Shown here: positions 35,891 through 50,822 of the stretch, in pieces
How the letters are laid out: each line of letters begins with the position of its first letter
How positions within the stretch are numbered: the first letter of the stretch is position 1
Origin: Xiphophorus maculatus
Taxonomy: Eukaryota > Chordata > Actinopteri > Cyprinodontiformes > Poeciliidae
Assembly: GCF_002775205.1 (NCBI RefSeq)
Contig: NC_036464.1
Location: 868,001-932,000, forward strand
Direction: 5' to 3'
DNA: 64,000 nt
Notes under the pieces: generated by a model
Seen by the model: only the letters and a program-made list of their open reading frames with translations
Told to the model about the DNA's origin: nothing
The model's database searches: none
Position numbers and translations under genes: made by a program

Positions 35891-36560
35891 GTGTTGAACT
35901 GTAAAAACTCCTCAAAATGGGTAACACAACAGAGCATAAGTAAATAAGGCAGATAAATGGTGATCGTCAAACATTAGCATAACAACACTGCATAAAGCTC
36001 CACATATCTATGGACAGAACAATAATAAAAAGGTTAAAACGACTTTAACTAAGACTAACAAGGCTGAAAATGAATGCAGACCACCAATCACAGAGAGAAT
36101 GGGTAGAAAAGGTCAAAGGTTAGAGAACAGCAGACTCCTTGGCATCCATTAGACGACACGCCAACTTGCTGTTCAGATACACCAGGAAAATAATTTCACT
36201 GTCCTACAATCACAAACAAAAACATGTGGAGTTTAGAAAACCTGGACTTTGGTCGACCTCCAACATGCCGTCGCTCGGCCAGAGGAAGCCTGATCTCTCG
36301 TGTCTCTGGGGGTCAGACTTTGCTGCCTTGCAGCCGCCAAGAGGGGGAGACACAGTGAAGCTCAGAGCAGAGGAGCAGGTGCCCATCACCTGTCTGCTCT
36401 ACAAAACCTCAACATGTTCACGTCACATCCAGCTCTGCTTTTAACCACAAAGGCATGAAGATCAGAGAATTAGGGAAAAGCAGCTCATGAACTCTCCTGA
36501 CGCTGTCCTGCACTGAGGACGACGAGGATGAGCAGCGAGGCGACCCAAAGGTCAAGAGAC
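35890..36560. other. Non-genic sequence
   Basis: No gene. 36139-36444 is an open frame with no recognisable motif. Confidence 0.4.
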
Positions 36561-37040
36561 GCAAAAAATACTTCAGCCGACATGTGTTATATATTTAGCG
36601 AGGCCATTGTTTGTTTTATTTAGAGAGCGAATTGAGGATTTTCCAAACTGCAGAGCCCCTGAGGTATTTTATCAGGTGTACAGTCCGCCATGTGTTACAC
36701 ATTAGAGAGCAGAGGGGGGAATGCTGGTTGCAGATCCAACCTATGAAATGTTTGAAGGTTTGAGCTTCACAGGAGGAGCTGGTTGGCTCGCCTGGACAAT
36801 TACTCTCTTCAGAGCTGGAATATACTGGGGGGGAAACACTTATATGCAAATGAGGCTGCAGCAAATTACAGCCCAAATTGCCCCGGTATCATTAAAGAAA
36901 ATAAACACAAGGCAGGAATATTAATGCGGTGAGAGGAGATGTTTGCAGAAGGAAAGCAGCTAATGAGGACCTGAAGCTGTCTGGACAGTGTGCTCAGTGC
37001 AGGGAGCAGGTCCAGTTCAGGCCCAGTTCAGCCACATACT
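36560..37040. promoter_or_regulatory. Candidate conserved non-coding element
   Basis: Unique block with GCCATTGTTTGTTTTATTTA, CCTGGACAATTACTCTC, TATATGCAAATGAGGCTGCA (octamer-like) and AATATTAATGCGG. Confidence 0.38.
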
Positions 37041-37259
37041 ATATGTGTCTGTAAGCAGTGAAGCTCCTAAACCTACAGAGCAAAAGTCTGCACGGCTGTG
37101 AAACAGTTAGTACACTGTAAAAACTCATTTCAGTCACTTTTAAAATATAGATATAATTTCAGCTCATCAAGGTTTGTTGTTCTAACTTTAAAACTAACTA
37201 GAAGTAAATATTTTAACATGTTACATCAAAGTTTAGACAAGTATGTTTTATTTCTAAAC

Positions 37260-37895
37260 TTAAAGGTGACCTACTATGCTTCGTTGAATAAATTAGGTTC
37301 TGTCTAGTGGCTATACAAAACATGTTCATCACATGTTTTGCACAAAATCATTTTTAGATTAGATTTTAGTCTGCTCAGTTCTGCCTATGAGTTGTTTTAG
37401 GGCCACTTGTTGCTTTAAATCCAAATAAGCTGCTGTAAAAGCTCAATGTTTACACCCATACCTGAAAATGGCTGTAAACAGATGCACAATTATGCAACTG
37501 TTCATCTTCGAAAAGCATTAGCAGGGCCTCCTGTACAACCAACAAGAGGACCCGAAGCTGTCTCTGGTCCAGAGAGCTTCAGTGGTTCCTGGATGGTAAG
37601 TCAACAACCCAGCGCTTGTTGTTTCCAGCAACCATTGTACAGCAGTAAAACCAACTGACCAAACCTGCTGGAACTCAGATTGGGTTGCTAGGGAACGGGC
37701 TGGGCTTCACTAGAGTTGCTAGGTAACGCCACAGTGCCCATCAAATGTGACTTAACAATCGGAACGTTTTTGAAACGACTCATTTTCCAGACACGAAAAA
37801 CATTTAACTCATTGCTAAAAAAAACAGCTGGTTGTTTATAAAAGCAATAGAAAGGAAAATGAAAGTACAACAAAATACAAAATGTGAATTTTAAA
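37260..37895. mobile_element. TTAA-type MITE, second copy of the 11.7-12.3 kb family
   Basis: TTAAAGGTGACCTACTATGC begins it. GCTTTAAATCCAAATAAGCT, CTGGATGGTAAGTCAACAAC and ATTGGGTTGCTAGGGAACGG match the other copy. The right end is lost. Confidence 0.75.
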
Positions 37896-37899
37896 CCAA

Positions 37900-40040
37900 C
37901 TGTAAGTAAATATTTTACTATGTTACATCAAATTTTAGTGAAACACATTTAATTTTGTAAATTCAATCTTTGGTAATAGTTATATTTATACATCAACTAG
38001 TTAATTTTAGTGACAAATCTGTGGAATCACCCAGTTTAAAACGATCCTGGAGGGCTCAGCTGTTTGGGGCACCAACGCTTGGGAGGGTTTCTGAAGAACA
38101 AGGCTACAATCTTGATGCTCAATTCCAATTTTTTTTCTAAAATCCCGTTTTTACATATTATTCATGCTACTAATGAAATGCAACCGCAGTCAGACTTCTG
38201 TGAGAACGGTTTCCAACCAAAAAAGACCATAGAAGAAGAACGAAGCCCAGCAGCGATCTGTGTATGGGAGGAATAATGGATGCCGCCATCTTTGGATTGA
38301 TTTTAAAGTTATTCAGCGGTTGGAGTCAACTGACAAGATCATAACAAGTAAAGAGAAAACACAACTAATAGCAACAGCATGTTGTGGAGCATCGACTGCA
38401 ACTTCTGCTGTGAAATCTGTCTGGATGTGGAGTCAGAACCAAGAGTTGTTTGGTCGTCAGTGACACAGACTACTTTCATAAGTTCATAATTATAATTTTC
38501 AGTCGTTGTTTACATGCAGATTTACAGCGTCTGGCTTCGTCTGGTGCAGAATTATGACGTGTAATAATTCTGCGCCATTGTGCTGTTGAGTCTGCAAAAG
38601 CTCTGAAAATAATCCCACACGTATTTGATTCAGTTCCACATATGGACGTGGCATATTCGGGTTTTTTGTAGGTGAAAAGATCGAAATTGGGTCGTTCAGA
38701 CTGCCATAGAAACGCAGGTAAATGGGTCGCATGATCCTGCTGTGTGAAGTTTAGTTTTCAGCACAGCAGTGACTCAAGTCTGGTGTGAAAACAATAACTC
38801 TCTACATCTACCAGGAAACTTCCAGAAAAGTGCGAAACAGGCGAAACACAGATTTCCTTTGAACCCAGGCTAAATCCCCACATTTAAAGTTACCTTTGAT
38901 TTGTAATAACTGGAGCATTGATCTATATATTTGATGTATATTTGACAAAATGTAATGTTTACTGCTTGTTTCATAATTGGTTATTGTGTTGGGTTTTCAT
39001 CTCGAACTGCCTTGTTGCTAAAATGTGCTAAATTAATAAATAATCAGACTTAAACAGAGCTGAAGACTTAATTTTGTGACCTGGAGATTTTTATTGTTTC
39101 GACTTGAAAAAAGCCTAGATTTAATCACAAATTCAGTTTTTCTGTTGTTTTGTGGAATAATTCCCTCAACAGAAGTTGGAAATATCTTCTTTATCTTCTT
39201 CAAATATTAACATTACCATAAAAAGGTATATGTTTCTTTTCATTTTAGATAAAAATAAAATGGTGGTTCTTTAAAAGTGGGTATTTTAAACGTTGTGTAA
39301 TATTAGCAGCCCTGAACGGTCTGAGGGTAAAAATGTCTCTCTGGGTTGTGGCGGACGCAGACCGCCGGCAGACTCGTGAAGTTTGCCTGCTTGGTGTTTT
39401 TATTTTGCAGTTGGTGCAGATGATGAACCTGGTTTGGTAAAGCTGCCCCGTCCTGGTCGCCTGTTTCCCCATAAATTACCCAGAAACCTGTGCGGTGGTC
39501 TCATTAAAACACCACGCAGGGATTTTCTGCAGCCGTAAAGTAAAAACACAGAAAAAGAGACGAACTTCGAGCAGGACATTCTCAGCAATACTGTGACGTC
39601 TTCACGTGAAATATTAACACTAATTATAAGTTTTATTGATTTATAGCTGTGGTTCGACCAACACTTTAGATCAGATTTAAAACATTTTAACTATTAAACT
39701 AGTTTATCTGAGATTGTGAATAACAAATGTAGCTTAATGAAAAATCCTTTTAAATATATTAAAAATATTTTGTGCTGGAATCTGATGTAAAAAATATAAA
39801 GTTGTTTTGAAATGTTAATTCTAATATTAATTTATGGAAAAATTTGGTTAAATTCAGCTAATTTTATTCAGTAATTTTTAAACTAATTAATATTTTACTA
39901 ATTAAAACTTGCATAATAATAATTTCTACTCAAACATATTGATGAAAATCCATCCACATATCACTTATGGTTCATTTCTGGTTTTTCACCGATAGTTTGT
40001 GCGCTAAGAATCATGGGTAATTAAAACCGCTTCATCCGAT
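37900..40040. other. AT-rich non-genic sequence with a LINE-tail relic
   Basis: 38800-39060 is a degenerate L2-like tail (GGAAACTTCCAGAAAAGTGC, TGCCTTGTTGCTAAAATGTG). 39330-39540 is a small GC-balanced block. Otherwise featureless. Confidence 0.45.
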
Positions 40041-40046
40041 GTTCGC

Positions 40047-40112
<66 letters not shown>

Positions 40113-40115
40113 TTT
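40047..40115. repeat. (TTTC)n microsatellite
   Basis: About 16 TTTC units. A purine (GAA)n tract of about seven units follows at 40328-40350. Confidence 0.95.
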
Positions 40116-40479
40116 TTTTGTATTTGATCATGTAATTTTTATTTCTTGGATAGCAGCAGGAAAATTGATAACATTTATTTACAACCAGCGCTTTGACTTT
40201 CTGGCTGTAAATGATAGGAAACTAATTGATGGCGCACTGATTGATTTTGAGCTTTAAATACATTTAAAAATTACATTTTTGACATGAACAATGGAGGACC
40301 GTCAAGAGTCCCAGAAGGAGAAATGAAAAAGAAGAAGAAGAAGAAGAAGAGATATTGCGTCCTCAACTCCCTGAAAACCTGAAATGTTCCAGAAGCTGCT
40401 TGTTAAAATTTAAAATTAACTGAAAACATAAAGATCAAGTGTTATTTAAATGTGACCATATTGTTTGTAACCCCCTTAT

Positions 40480-41360
40480 GAATGATGACGCTACATTTCA
40501 GGGTCATTGAACGCAGCAGGCCGCCGTGCGCGCACCTAAACGCCTCATCTTCGCGCATTTAAACAGGGGATGCCGACAAATCCGACATGAAATAAAACTA
40601 ATCCCGCGTCTGCGCAGTTGACTTTCTGTCAGGCTGAGTTGATCATAAGTGCTGACTGCAGCCGATGTTAAAGTGGAAGTTGCTGCGTTTGGAAAACATA
40701 ATCATGAGCGCATCGCGCAGCCTCCAGCGCCCCTCCTCTCCGCTGCGTTGTTAATAATAAAGAGAGAAACTGAATCCGAAGCTGCGATGTTTAATTCATT
40801 ATTATGTAAGCTATTTGGAGAGTGATTGGACGGTAATTGCTCATTAGGCTTGTATATTTGTCGCTGCACCTTATGTCAGGGCCAGAGGAGCTGTGTAGGG
40901 AGGATTCTCTCCTTTCATGGATCCATTTCAGAGGCAATTTGTGAAACAGGACAGATCAGGTTAGACCTGACGAGGCTTTGTGATTGTGACAGGCCGGCCT
41001 GCAGGTGCCACCCTTCAATTGGATCCCCTAACTGATGGGATCAGTGGAATAAAACGCGAATCCGCTCCACGGAGCGCATTTTGACTAAAGTTCCTAAAGC
41101 CACTTCTCCCATCTTAAAGAGATTTCACCTCGATCAATTATTGACTTCGCGCTCTGACAGGAACCGTCTTCCGCACATATTCCTCCCTCGGCTACTATTC
41201 ACATTAGTGGTGTCAGCGGACGTAATTATACCTACTAATTGCAGATTAGAGGTTTTGGGTCAGCGGGGTCACTCGATAGGGCCCGGCTACTCGTTTCTGG
41301 GCCGGATAATCATTTCACGTCGCGGGATAAATGTTTAATGCAGCGGGCCTTGCAGGTCCA
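40480..41360. promoter_or_regulatory. Strong candidate conserved enhancer-like element(s) downstream of emx2
   Basis: Sharp rise in GC and CpG about 3 kb past the predicted emx2 poly(A) site. Contains GATGTTTAATTCATTATTAT, CGGTAATTGCTCATTAGGCT, GACGTAATTATACCTACTAA and GGATAATCATTTCACG. No exon structure. The nearest large island to emx2. Confidence 0.42.
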
Positions 41361-41524
41361 AAACGTCCAAACTTCAGTTCGGGTGTTTTATTCGGTTTTA
41401 TGGGCAGTTTAGCTGCTGGCGGCGGGTCACCAAAGGGCTGACCCCCTACAACCCACAGCACGAGCGCGTGGCAGTGGATCTGACGCGTCACATCAGGACT
41501 CGCGCGCTGGTTTGAATTGACTCA

Positions 41525-42290
41525 ATGATTTTCATGTCTGAATTTGCTCTTTATGGCTACAAACGTCTGGATTTTATTATTATTTATTTAAAAAATAACC
41601 GCTGTTTATTAGTAAAACTTATTTTATATAATGTTATTTTAAAAAGTTATTTAATGTTTAGAAAATGTAAAATAAGAAGATTTTTTTAATAAGACTAAAG
41701 GTTTTGTTTTTCTTTTTACTCGCATTTTGAAGGTAAAACTTATTGACTTTTTGTTTATAAAAGTACATAGAGCACAAAATAACTGATTTCTGTTTTTCAC
41801 ATTATTATTGTTTTAAAGATGTTTCATAGATTTAAACCAAATAAAGAAGAAAAACAAATTATTGTGCTCAATTTTTCACTTAATGATCGTAACGCGGCTC
41901 CTTCATTTTTTTTACATCTAAAATATTGAAAATGTCTCGTATAAGATGCAGTTTTGCTTTTTCCGTTTTCTTTTTCATCTGTTTCTGTGGAGGTTTATTT
42001 GGCTTCCTATTTATTTATTTTTTTCAATAATTTAAAATATTATATAGAATTCAAAAAGTTTTAATTATTGTTTCGAAGAAGTTGCGTGGTTTAATTTATT
42101 TGTTGTTGTTTTGGTTTTTTTTGGGGGGGGGGGGCACGTTTTTAAAATTTTTTTTTTTTTTTTTTACAACTTCTCAGAACAAAAAACATTTAATCGCCTT
42201 TTAATGACGCTTTAAAAAACAAAAATACGCCTAAAATTTGCTCTATTTTTTGTCAACTTCCGCCTAATTAAAAAAATAAAATCCAGGTGA
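41525..42290. other. AT-rich spacer with homopolymer runs
   Basis: Mostly A/T, with a T-G-T homopolymer block at about 42114-42172 that includes an uninterrupted G run. Confidence 0.6.
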
Positions 42291-42830
42291 GAATCAAACG
42301 TGTTTAATCAAATTTTAGCAGCCTCTAATGAGGATTCCGTCCTGTCTCCTGTGTGTCCAAACAGGCGCACAAAGGCTGATTTTTGGGGGGGTAAGAAGAG
42401 GGAGAGCTGTGCGCCAAATTTGTTTGCGGTGGATCAAGGCTCACCGCCTCCACTGCACTTTCTTTATCTTAATTCCAACTTGAAAAGATATAATTATCTA
42501 GTTTGAACAGGACTGCTATCAAATCCTTCTTTATAGGCAGGGTGGGGAAAAGCTCGAGTGGATTGTGAGGCTCTGAGCCGCTCCGTGTTGCCCGAGATAG
42601 GAGTAATGAAGTTGTGGAGTCCGGAGATACAAAGGGCATTAACCTCATTAGCATGAAACCTTTTCTTCTAACAATTGTGGGACCCTTTCAGTCCTCTAAT
42701 CCCCCGTATTTCAAAGCTGGGTTTGTAATAAAGCTTTTAGTTTTTTTCTCTCTAAAGCTGATGGTATTCTCCCTCTCTGTGTCTCTTTCTAGATTTTTAT
42801 TGCTGTTATAATCTGCTGGTCGTTTATTAA
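42290..42830. promoter_or_regulatory. Candidate conserved non-coding element near emx2
   Basis: Unique block with CCTCTAATGAGGATTCC, GCATTAACCTCATTAGCATG and TCTAACAATTGTGGGACC. A symmetrical CCTCATTAG/CTAATGAGG pair is notable. Confidence 0.38.
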
Positions 42831-43029
42831 GAACTAAAACACTCGTTTCTATTCACGAAACAATTTAACATAAAACTGCAGTTTTTCTGGAAAGTCAGAA
42901 AAAATATAGCAATCCTTGTTGAATTAATTGTTTTCATATTTTTAACGCGGATTTTGTGTTTCTGTTTGATTTTAATGAACAGTTTCTTGCTCCAGTTCTG
43001 ACTGAAGACTTTTTCAGACAAAGATCCCA

Positions 43030-43480
43030 TTTTGCGGCGCATTGCAACCTTCCCTTATCGCGTCGTGAGGGGTAGTCAGATTGTACTAAATTATGTCCAA
43101 GCGAGCCTCCCCCCTCCTCTAACCCACTCCTCCTCTTCGGATCCGTGGATTAAGAGATTAAAGTGGACCACTGGGCAACGCATCCCCTTTCCCCCCTCAT
43201 ATTACCCGCATGATAATTGCCCAAACTGATTTGCACTTCCACAAAAGCCTTGCACAGGGGGCCTCTTTGTAGCTGCAGCGCAGCAGACTCTGCAGCCGCC
43301 CCCCGAAAAATAAAACCAGCGCAGTGAGTCTGAAGACGCGCCGCAGCATCCCGCTTCCAAAATGGAAAAAAAAAAACTCTCACTGCGACAAATTATTGCG
43401 CATTTTTTCCCGATTTCCGCATCAGAAGCCTCATTTACTGCGACTGCGCGGTTTTAATTAAAAGTCATCCAATTGTACTG
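43030..43480. promoter_or_regulatory. Candidate conserved non-coding element just past the emx2 3' end
   Basis: A GC-balanced block with TTAAGAGATTAAAGTGGACC, CGCATGATAATTGCCC and TTTTAATTAAAAG, ending at the predicted emx2 polyadenylation site. Confidence 0.35.
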
Positions 43481-43489
43481 CGCGCGACA

Positions 43490-44434
43490 TACTGATAAAA
43501 CTTTATTGACAAAATATTGACAATTACATACTTCTTGGAAGTATACTTTGTGTTAAAATTGTAGCAAACTTAACACAAACACAAAAATATTTACATTCTG
43601 TAAAAGGGGGTTTGAACAGAAACAGGAACTTTTAGCATTTCTGTACATGGAATACGTTCAGTGCCTGAAGTTTGTTTGTTTTTTCTCTGTTTTTTTTTTT
43701 TTTTTTTAGTCCTTCACTGAGTCCTGACAGGAGGATGCAGAGCGACTCGGTTCTGGTTCTGGTAAAGCTTTGGGTTGAAGGAACGTCCTGATATCTTCCC
43801 TTTCACTGCTGCGCTATGATTCACCTTTTAGAAACAAAAATAATAAAAAAATGTTTTCTTCTGCTTTAAAAAAATCAAAACACCGCTACTTCATATGTTT
43901 TCACAATCACTTTTACACGAGAATCATCAAGGAAAGACTGCACACTTTGTAGAAAGGAAGAAGCACGACATCTCTCTGTTGGAAAATAGAGTTAAAATGA
44001 AAAAGAAATTGAATTTTCTTCTTTTTTTTTCCCCTCTTTAGTCAAATTAAAAGAACTACGGGGGAAAATATTAAACCATGCATTTCAAGTTTTACAAAAA
44101 AAAAAAAGTAGTTTGGTGTTTTGGTTTCTTGGGTGAAAAAAAATCTTCTGAAGTGCAAACGTCCAATAAGAATTGGAGAAAAATTGAAAATTAGGTGGAG
44201 GTGTGAGGGCTTGTAGTGGCGGAGCGGAGTGGGTTCAGGTAGGCGGACTGAGGCGCAGCTTCCCGGCCCGGTTGGACCGACAGAGCCGCTCCGTGCAGCA
44301 GGACCAGCCTCGGCCTCCGTTTCTCCTCCATCTGACCCTCCGACAGTCTCTGCCCCGCATCCTGTATCCTTATCCTCCTTCATTCAGACAATTCTGAGAA
44401 AGTCGGTCCCATTTTGGATTTTTCTTTTCTTTTT
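43490..44434 (-). other. emx2: emx2 3' UTR (predicted)
   Basis: The stretch after the emx2 stop is AT-rich with poly-T and poly-A runs and has no coding potential. TTTATT at 43502-43507 reads as AATAAA on the minus strand, followed by a GTTTTATCAG-type cleavage context, which would give a 3' UTR of about 945 bases. The exact end is inferred. Confidence 0.6.
43502..43507 (-). terminator. emx2 polyadenylation signal AATAAA (candidate)
   Basis: On the minus strand the sequence reads CAATAAAGTTTTATCAG about 930 bases after the stop codon. It is a canonical hexamer at a sensible distance, but the cleavage site itself is not shown by the sequence. Confidence 0.55.
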
Positions 44435-47270
<2,836 letters not shown>

Positions 47271-48260
47271 GGTCTGATAGTCCAGATTCCCCAGTTTAGG
47301 TCGAAGTTGTCGAAGGCGCCGCTGCTTAAAATTATCCTCCACACCCAAAGAAAAGGGGGGAAAGTTTTCTTCGCTGCGAAATAAGTTGGGAAGCTTGTAG
47401 GAAAAAATAAAAAGAGCTCAGCTACTCCCAGACTAATCCATGGATGCGCTGGGGTTTTTTTCCCCGGCCGGGTTGGTGCAAGCAGATTTGTTAGTTCATG
47501 AGCCTAATTAGCGCTGCAGCCCCATAAACAGCTTCCTCTGCAGGCTGTAATGGCATGGTGATTGGTCGCTGCTGCTGCCGCCGCCGCTGCTGCTCGCCTT
47601 GAGGTGGAGACGGGAAGACGCTTAAAAAGTGCGTCAACGGGGAAGCAGGGGCGCGGAGAGGCGGACTCGAGCGCGCAACACGGAACGGATTCGTCCAGAG
47701 AGGAGGCCCCCCGCACACGCGCGCGCACTCTCTCTCACTCGCGCGCGCGCACACATATCTCCGGGACATTTAACTCATTCATCCGAACCATGGAGAGTTG
47801 CAGGTTTGCAGCTTGTTTGCATGGAAGGCTCATAAATGACTCACTGAAAGTGATTTTAGGAGGGAGAGTGCGCGCGGCGCTCTGACTGCTTGGCCAATAA
47901 TTATTTTTAATTAACCACAACAGCTCGCGCCAATTAAAGGCCAGCATGAACATATAACTCCGCTTATTTTACTTATTTCTTTTGGTTTCACACCGGATAT
48001 TTTAAAAAGAAAACTTGTATTTTTCCTTTCAATTATTTTGGTTTTCAACAGAACAACCAAATAAAAGTCTTGACTGAGTCCGAGCTGCTTTCACGGTTCT
48101 CGTTAAGAGTTTGCGTGTACATATTTACACGCAAATAGGTTTCTGCGTGTCAGCATGAAGACAAAAACACGCTCAGGTGTTTGGAGCAGCCTACCTGTGC
48201 GTGGATCAGCTGACATGCGGGGCCACGGCCGCGCATCATGCAGGCCTGCAGGGAAGCGGA
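47271..48260 (-). promoter_or_regulatory. emx2 5' UTR and CpG-rich promoter region
   Basis: Immediately upstream of the emx2 ATG the sequence becomes GC- and CpG-rich, with GCC-type repeats near 47566-47592 and a CG/CA alternating run near 47710-47755. It then returns to AT-rich DNA by about 48260. Numerous chance reading frames occur on both strands because stops are depleted in GC-rich DNA. TAATTA-type homeodomain sites occur near 47500 and 47898. Transcription start and UTR boundaries cannot be fixed from sequence alone. Confidence 0.5.
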
Positions 48261-48295
48261 GGCAGCTGGGAAGAAATGCAAACATTTTAAAAAAA

Positions 48296-48296
<1 letters not shown>

Positions 48297-48333
<37 letters not shown>
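48297..48333. repeat. (ATT)n trinucleotide repeat
   Basis: About 12 units of ATT upstream of emx2. The poly-Ile/poly-Leu frames over it are artefacts. Confidence 0.95.
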
Positions 48334-48669
48334 GCATAGTATCGCATGAATATTGTCATGCTAATATATTACTATAGAAAAGAGTCTATGAAATGTTCTG
48401 TGGATTATTTTGTACATGAAGTTTCGTGGAATAAAAATTTGTAACATTAAAATTAAAAGAGCAAAAGCTTCTCAGCACAGACATTTAAACTTATTCGCTA
48501 CATTAAAAGCATTATTTACATAGCCTCCCCATATATATACATATATATATTATACAACACGCACATCAGAGACGCAAATCACTTAAAATACATATACTTA
48601 ATATATTATATATGCATATTAATCAAATTGCGTCTCCATTGTACGTGTTGTTGTTCTTGGTCTCTGTTC

Positions 48670-48673
<4 letters not shown>

Positions 48674-48761
<88 letters not shown>
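48674..48761. repeat. (AT)n dinucleotide repeat upstream of emx2
   Basis: About 44 uninterrupted AT units between emx2 and eif3a. A shorter, broken AT/ATAT region lies at 48530-48610. Confidence 0.96.
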
Positions 48762-48840
48762 CAAAATCATTTGTATAATGTTTTACTATTCTATTTCGAT
48801 CAACTTCGTCGTTTTTTGCCTATTTTGACTTCTAATAACA

Positions 48841-49131
48841 TTAAATTGTTCTATATTTTTTCCACCAGGTCATGACCCCGGCCTGTTTGCGTATTATTTC
48901 CTCCAAACTTTTGAATGCTGCTGGTTGATTGCTGAACATGGGCAGCAGGAACCGCAGCGCTTCGTCGTGGCACACGTGGTCCGGCGGGTTGCTGATGTTT
49001 TCTGCGAGGGTTTACTGACCTCTACTGGTCGCCAACGGGACTGCGGAACCAATTCCAAAACAAAACTGCATCTGGAGCAAGAAGCTGCTGATTTAGTTGC
49101 TGTTGTGGTTAAATATTGTAAGAATATTTGA
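48841..49131. other. Unassigned coding-like island between emx2 and eif3a
   Basis: This segment is much more GC-balanced than its surroundings and is open on both strands. On the minus strand 48841-49011 is open for 56 codons with GC-rich third positions, including LRFLLPMFSNQPAAFKSLEE, and a CGCAG acceptor-like site lies near its start. On the plus strand an acceptor-like TTTTTTCCACCAG ends at 48868, and the frame is open to TGA at 49129-49131, followed at once by AATAAA (49131-49136). I do not recognise either product. It may be a terminal exon of an unknown gene, a pseudogene exon, part of an antisense transcript, or chance. Confidence 0.3.
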
Positions 49132-49169
49132 ATAAAAGTTTTATCTCGGCCTGTGGTCCGTCTGAGTCT

Positions 49170-50140
49170 GATCCGAGAAATCATGTGCATCTATTGCTCA
49201 ATTTAATAACAGAAATGCATTTATCGTTCTAAAAACTATTTCACACTATTTTATGGTCAACTACGACGTGCATTAGGTCCATTGCAGATGAAAAAAATGG
49301 AGTAAATTTCCACCGATAAACTCAAACAAGGAATTTTCTGAGCTCCAAAAGTAAAAAATTTCAGATTTTGAAATATTTCTGCTGCCTAGACATTGAGGCG
49401 TTAGCATGCTATGAGACGGTCATAAAGTCGTCAGTCAGAGGCCTCTTCATATTCAATGCAAGACTGACTGCTACTGGAAATCCTTCCTTCCCACAGCATT
49501 ATCATCCACGACTCTGAAAGACATTGGATTTGAGCTACACAGTTTTTCTCTTTGGGATAAAGTATTTTAAAATTAAATTGTCTTATTTTTTAGTTTAAAT
49601 AAAGGAGTGAATAGAACTAGATCTTTGAGTTTTAAGCTTTTTCCCAGTTAAATCACTGAACTATAGTTAAAGTACATTATTTGGAAATACTACCTGAAAA
49701 GTTTTCAAACAAAAATATATTTTTAGTGCATTTAAATTATACATTTTAACAACTGCAAAGTGTATTTTAAGATTATTCTTATAACAATTTTAATATTTAA
49801 TTGTGAAGTATATTTTAGAAAAATATATTTATAAACATTAGCATTTTAAAAAATGTTGGATACATTCTTATGTCCAACTGATGACACATTTGAAACGTAT
49901 TTCAGAAAAATTCAACTTATTCAAAATATTAAATTTTCACAGAATTTTAAGTACATAATTTATACTTTTTGTCTGTTGTGCTAAAGTTTACTTTTTTTTC
50001 ATGTTTTATAAATCTGAGTTGGAATCAAAACAAAAGAAAAACATTTTTTATAAGTGAATTAAAACTAATACAAAAACTCCTATTTTGCAAAACAAAATCT
50101 AAGTTTGTTTTTCTCCCATTAGACACTGAGAAAGAGGCGG
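49170..50140. other. AT-rich spacer with an interspersed-repeat fragment
   Basis: No gene was found. At about 49395-49560 there is a segment resembling the degenerate 3' part of a fish LINE reverse-transcriptase ORF (AATGCAAGACTGACTGCT, then CTTCCTTCCCACAGCATTAT). The rest is AT-rich unique sequence. Confidence 0.4.
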
Positions 50141-50637
50141 TGAGCAAACATTTTTATTACGTAAAGTTGTTCTGTCAACATGCATCCAGCGGCTGCAGCA
50201 GGACAGAAGCACACACCGGCTATCAAGAAACCACCTGAATTTTCTGAAGCATGCAAATCAAGATGTGAAACCCACCGGCAAATTAAACCAGGAGAACAAC
50301 TGCTGCTACTACAGGAGATGCTAATCTGAGTCAGATTATCGATGCAGTCTATGATTAAGAGGCAGTTGGTGATACATAGTTTGCATTGAACGTCAGACCA
50401 TTTTTAGATTATTGTTAAAGAGGCCACACAAGCTCATTGGGTTACTGATATTAGAGTTGAGGAGGAACCAGTCAAAAAAAAAATCACAAAAAGATAAAAT
50501 AAATCCCCATGAAGCTAAAGTCTACAAATATTTCATCCAGTATTAGAAGCTAGAAGCTGTGACCCACTGGCTGAGTATTTTTCTCTTATTATTATAGTAA
50601 TTCTTGTCATGTTCGTCCCAGGAGGCGGAGCAGCCGC
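50140..50637 (-). other. eif3a: eif3a 3' UTR (predicted)
   Basis: AT-rich non-coding sequence after the stop. TTTATT at 50153-50158 reads as AATAAA on the minus strand, about 480 bases downstream of the stop, followed by a T/G-rich stretch. The boundary is inferred. Confidence 0.5.
50153..50158 (-). terminator. eif3a polyadenylation signal AATAAA (candidate)
   Basis: Canonical hexamer on the minus strand in the context GTAATAAAAATGTTTGC, at a plausible distance from the stop codon. Confidence 0.5.
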
Positions 50638-50822
50638 TCAGCGCCGGACGGTGGTCCAGCCGTCGTCGTCCGTCTCGTTCTTGGTGCGGCGAGCGTTTTC
50701 CTTGTCGGTACGCCAAGCCTTTTCCCCGTCAGCGTCGCACTCTTGCTCCCTCTCTCGCTCTCTGGGGCGTTCCCTCTCACGCTCCTCCCGTTTGTTGTCG
50801 CCGCCGCGGCGCCAGGAGCTTC
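50638..50822 (-). CDS. eif3a: eif3a exon 22 (C-terminus and stop)
   Basis: Residues 1192-1252 and TGA (50638-50640). It begins [19 protein letters not shown] and ends in the invariant [14 protein letters not shown]. The acceptor is ACCTCAG|GA. Confidence 0.95.

Noticed and set aside
47491..47953. Several overlapping frames on both strands upstream of emx2
   Set aside because: The CpG-rich promoter depletes stops. No splice structure or known motif is present, and the frames conflict with each other.
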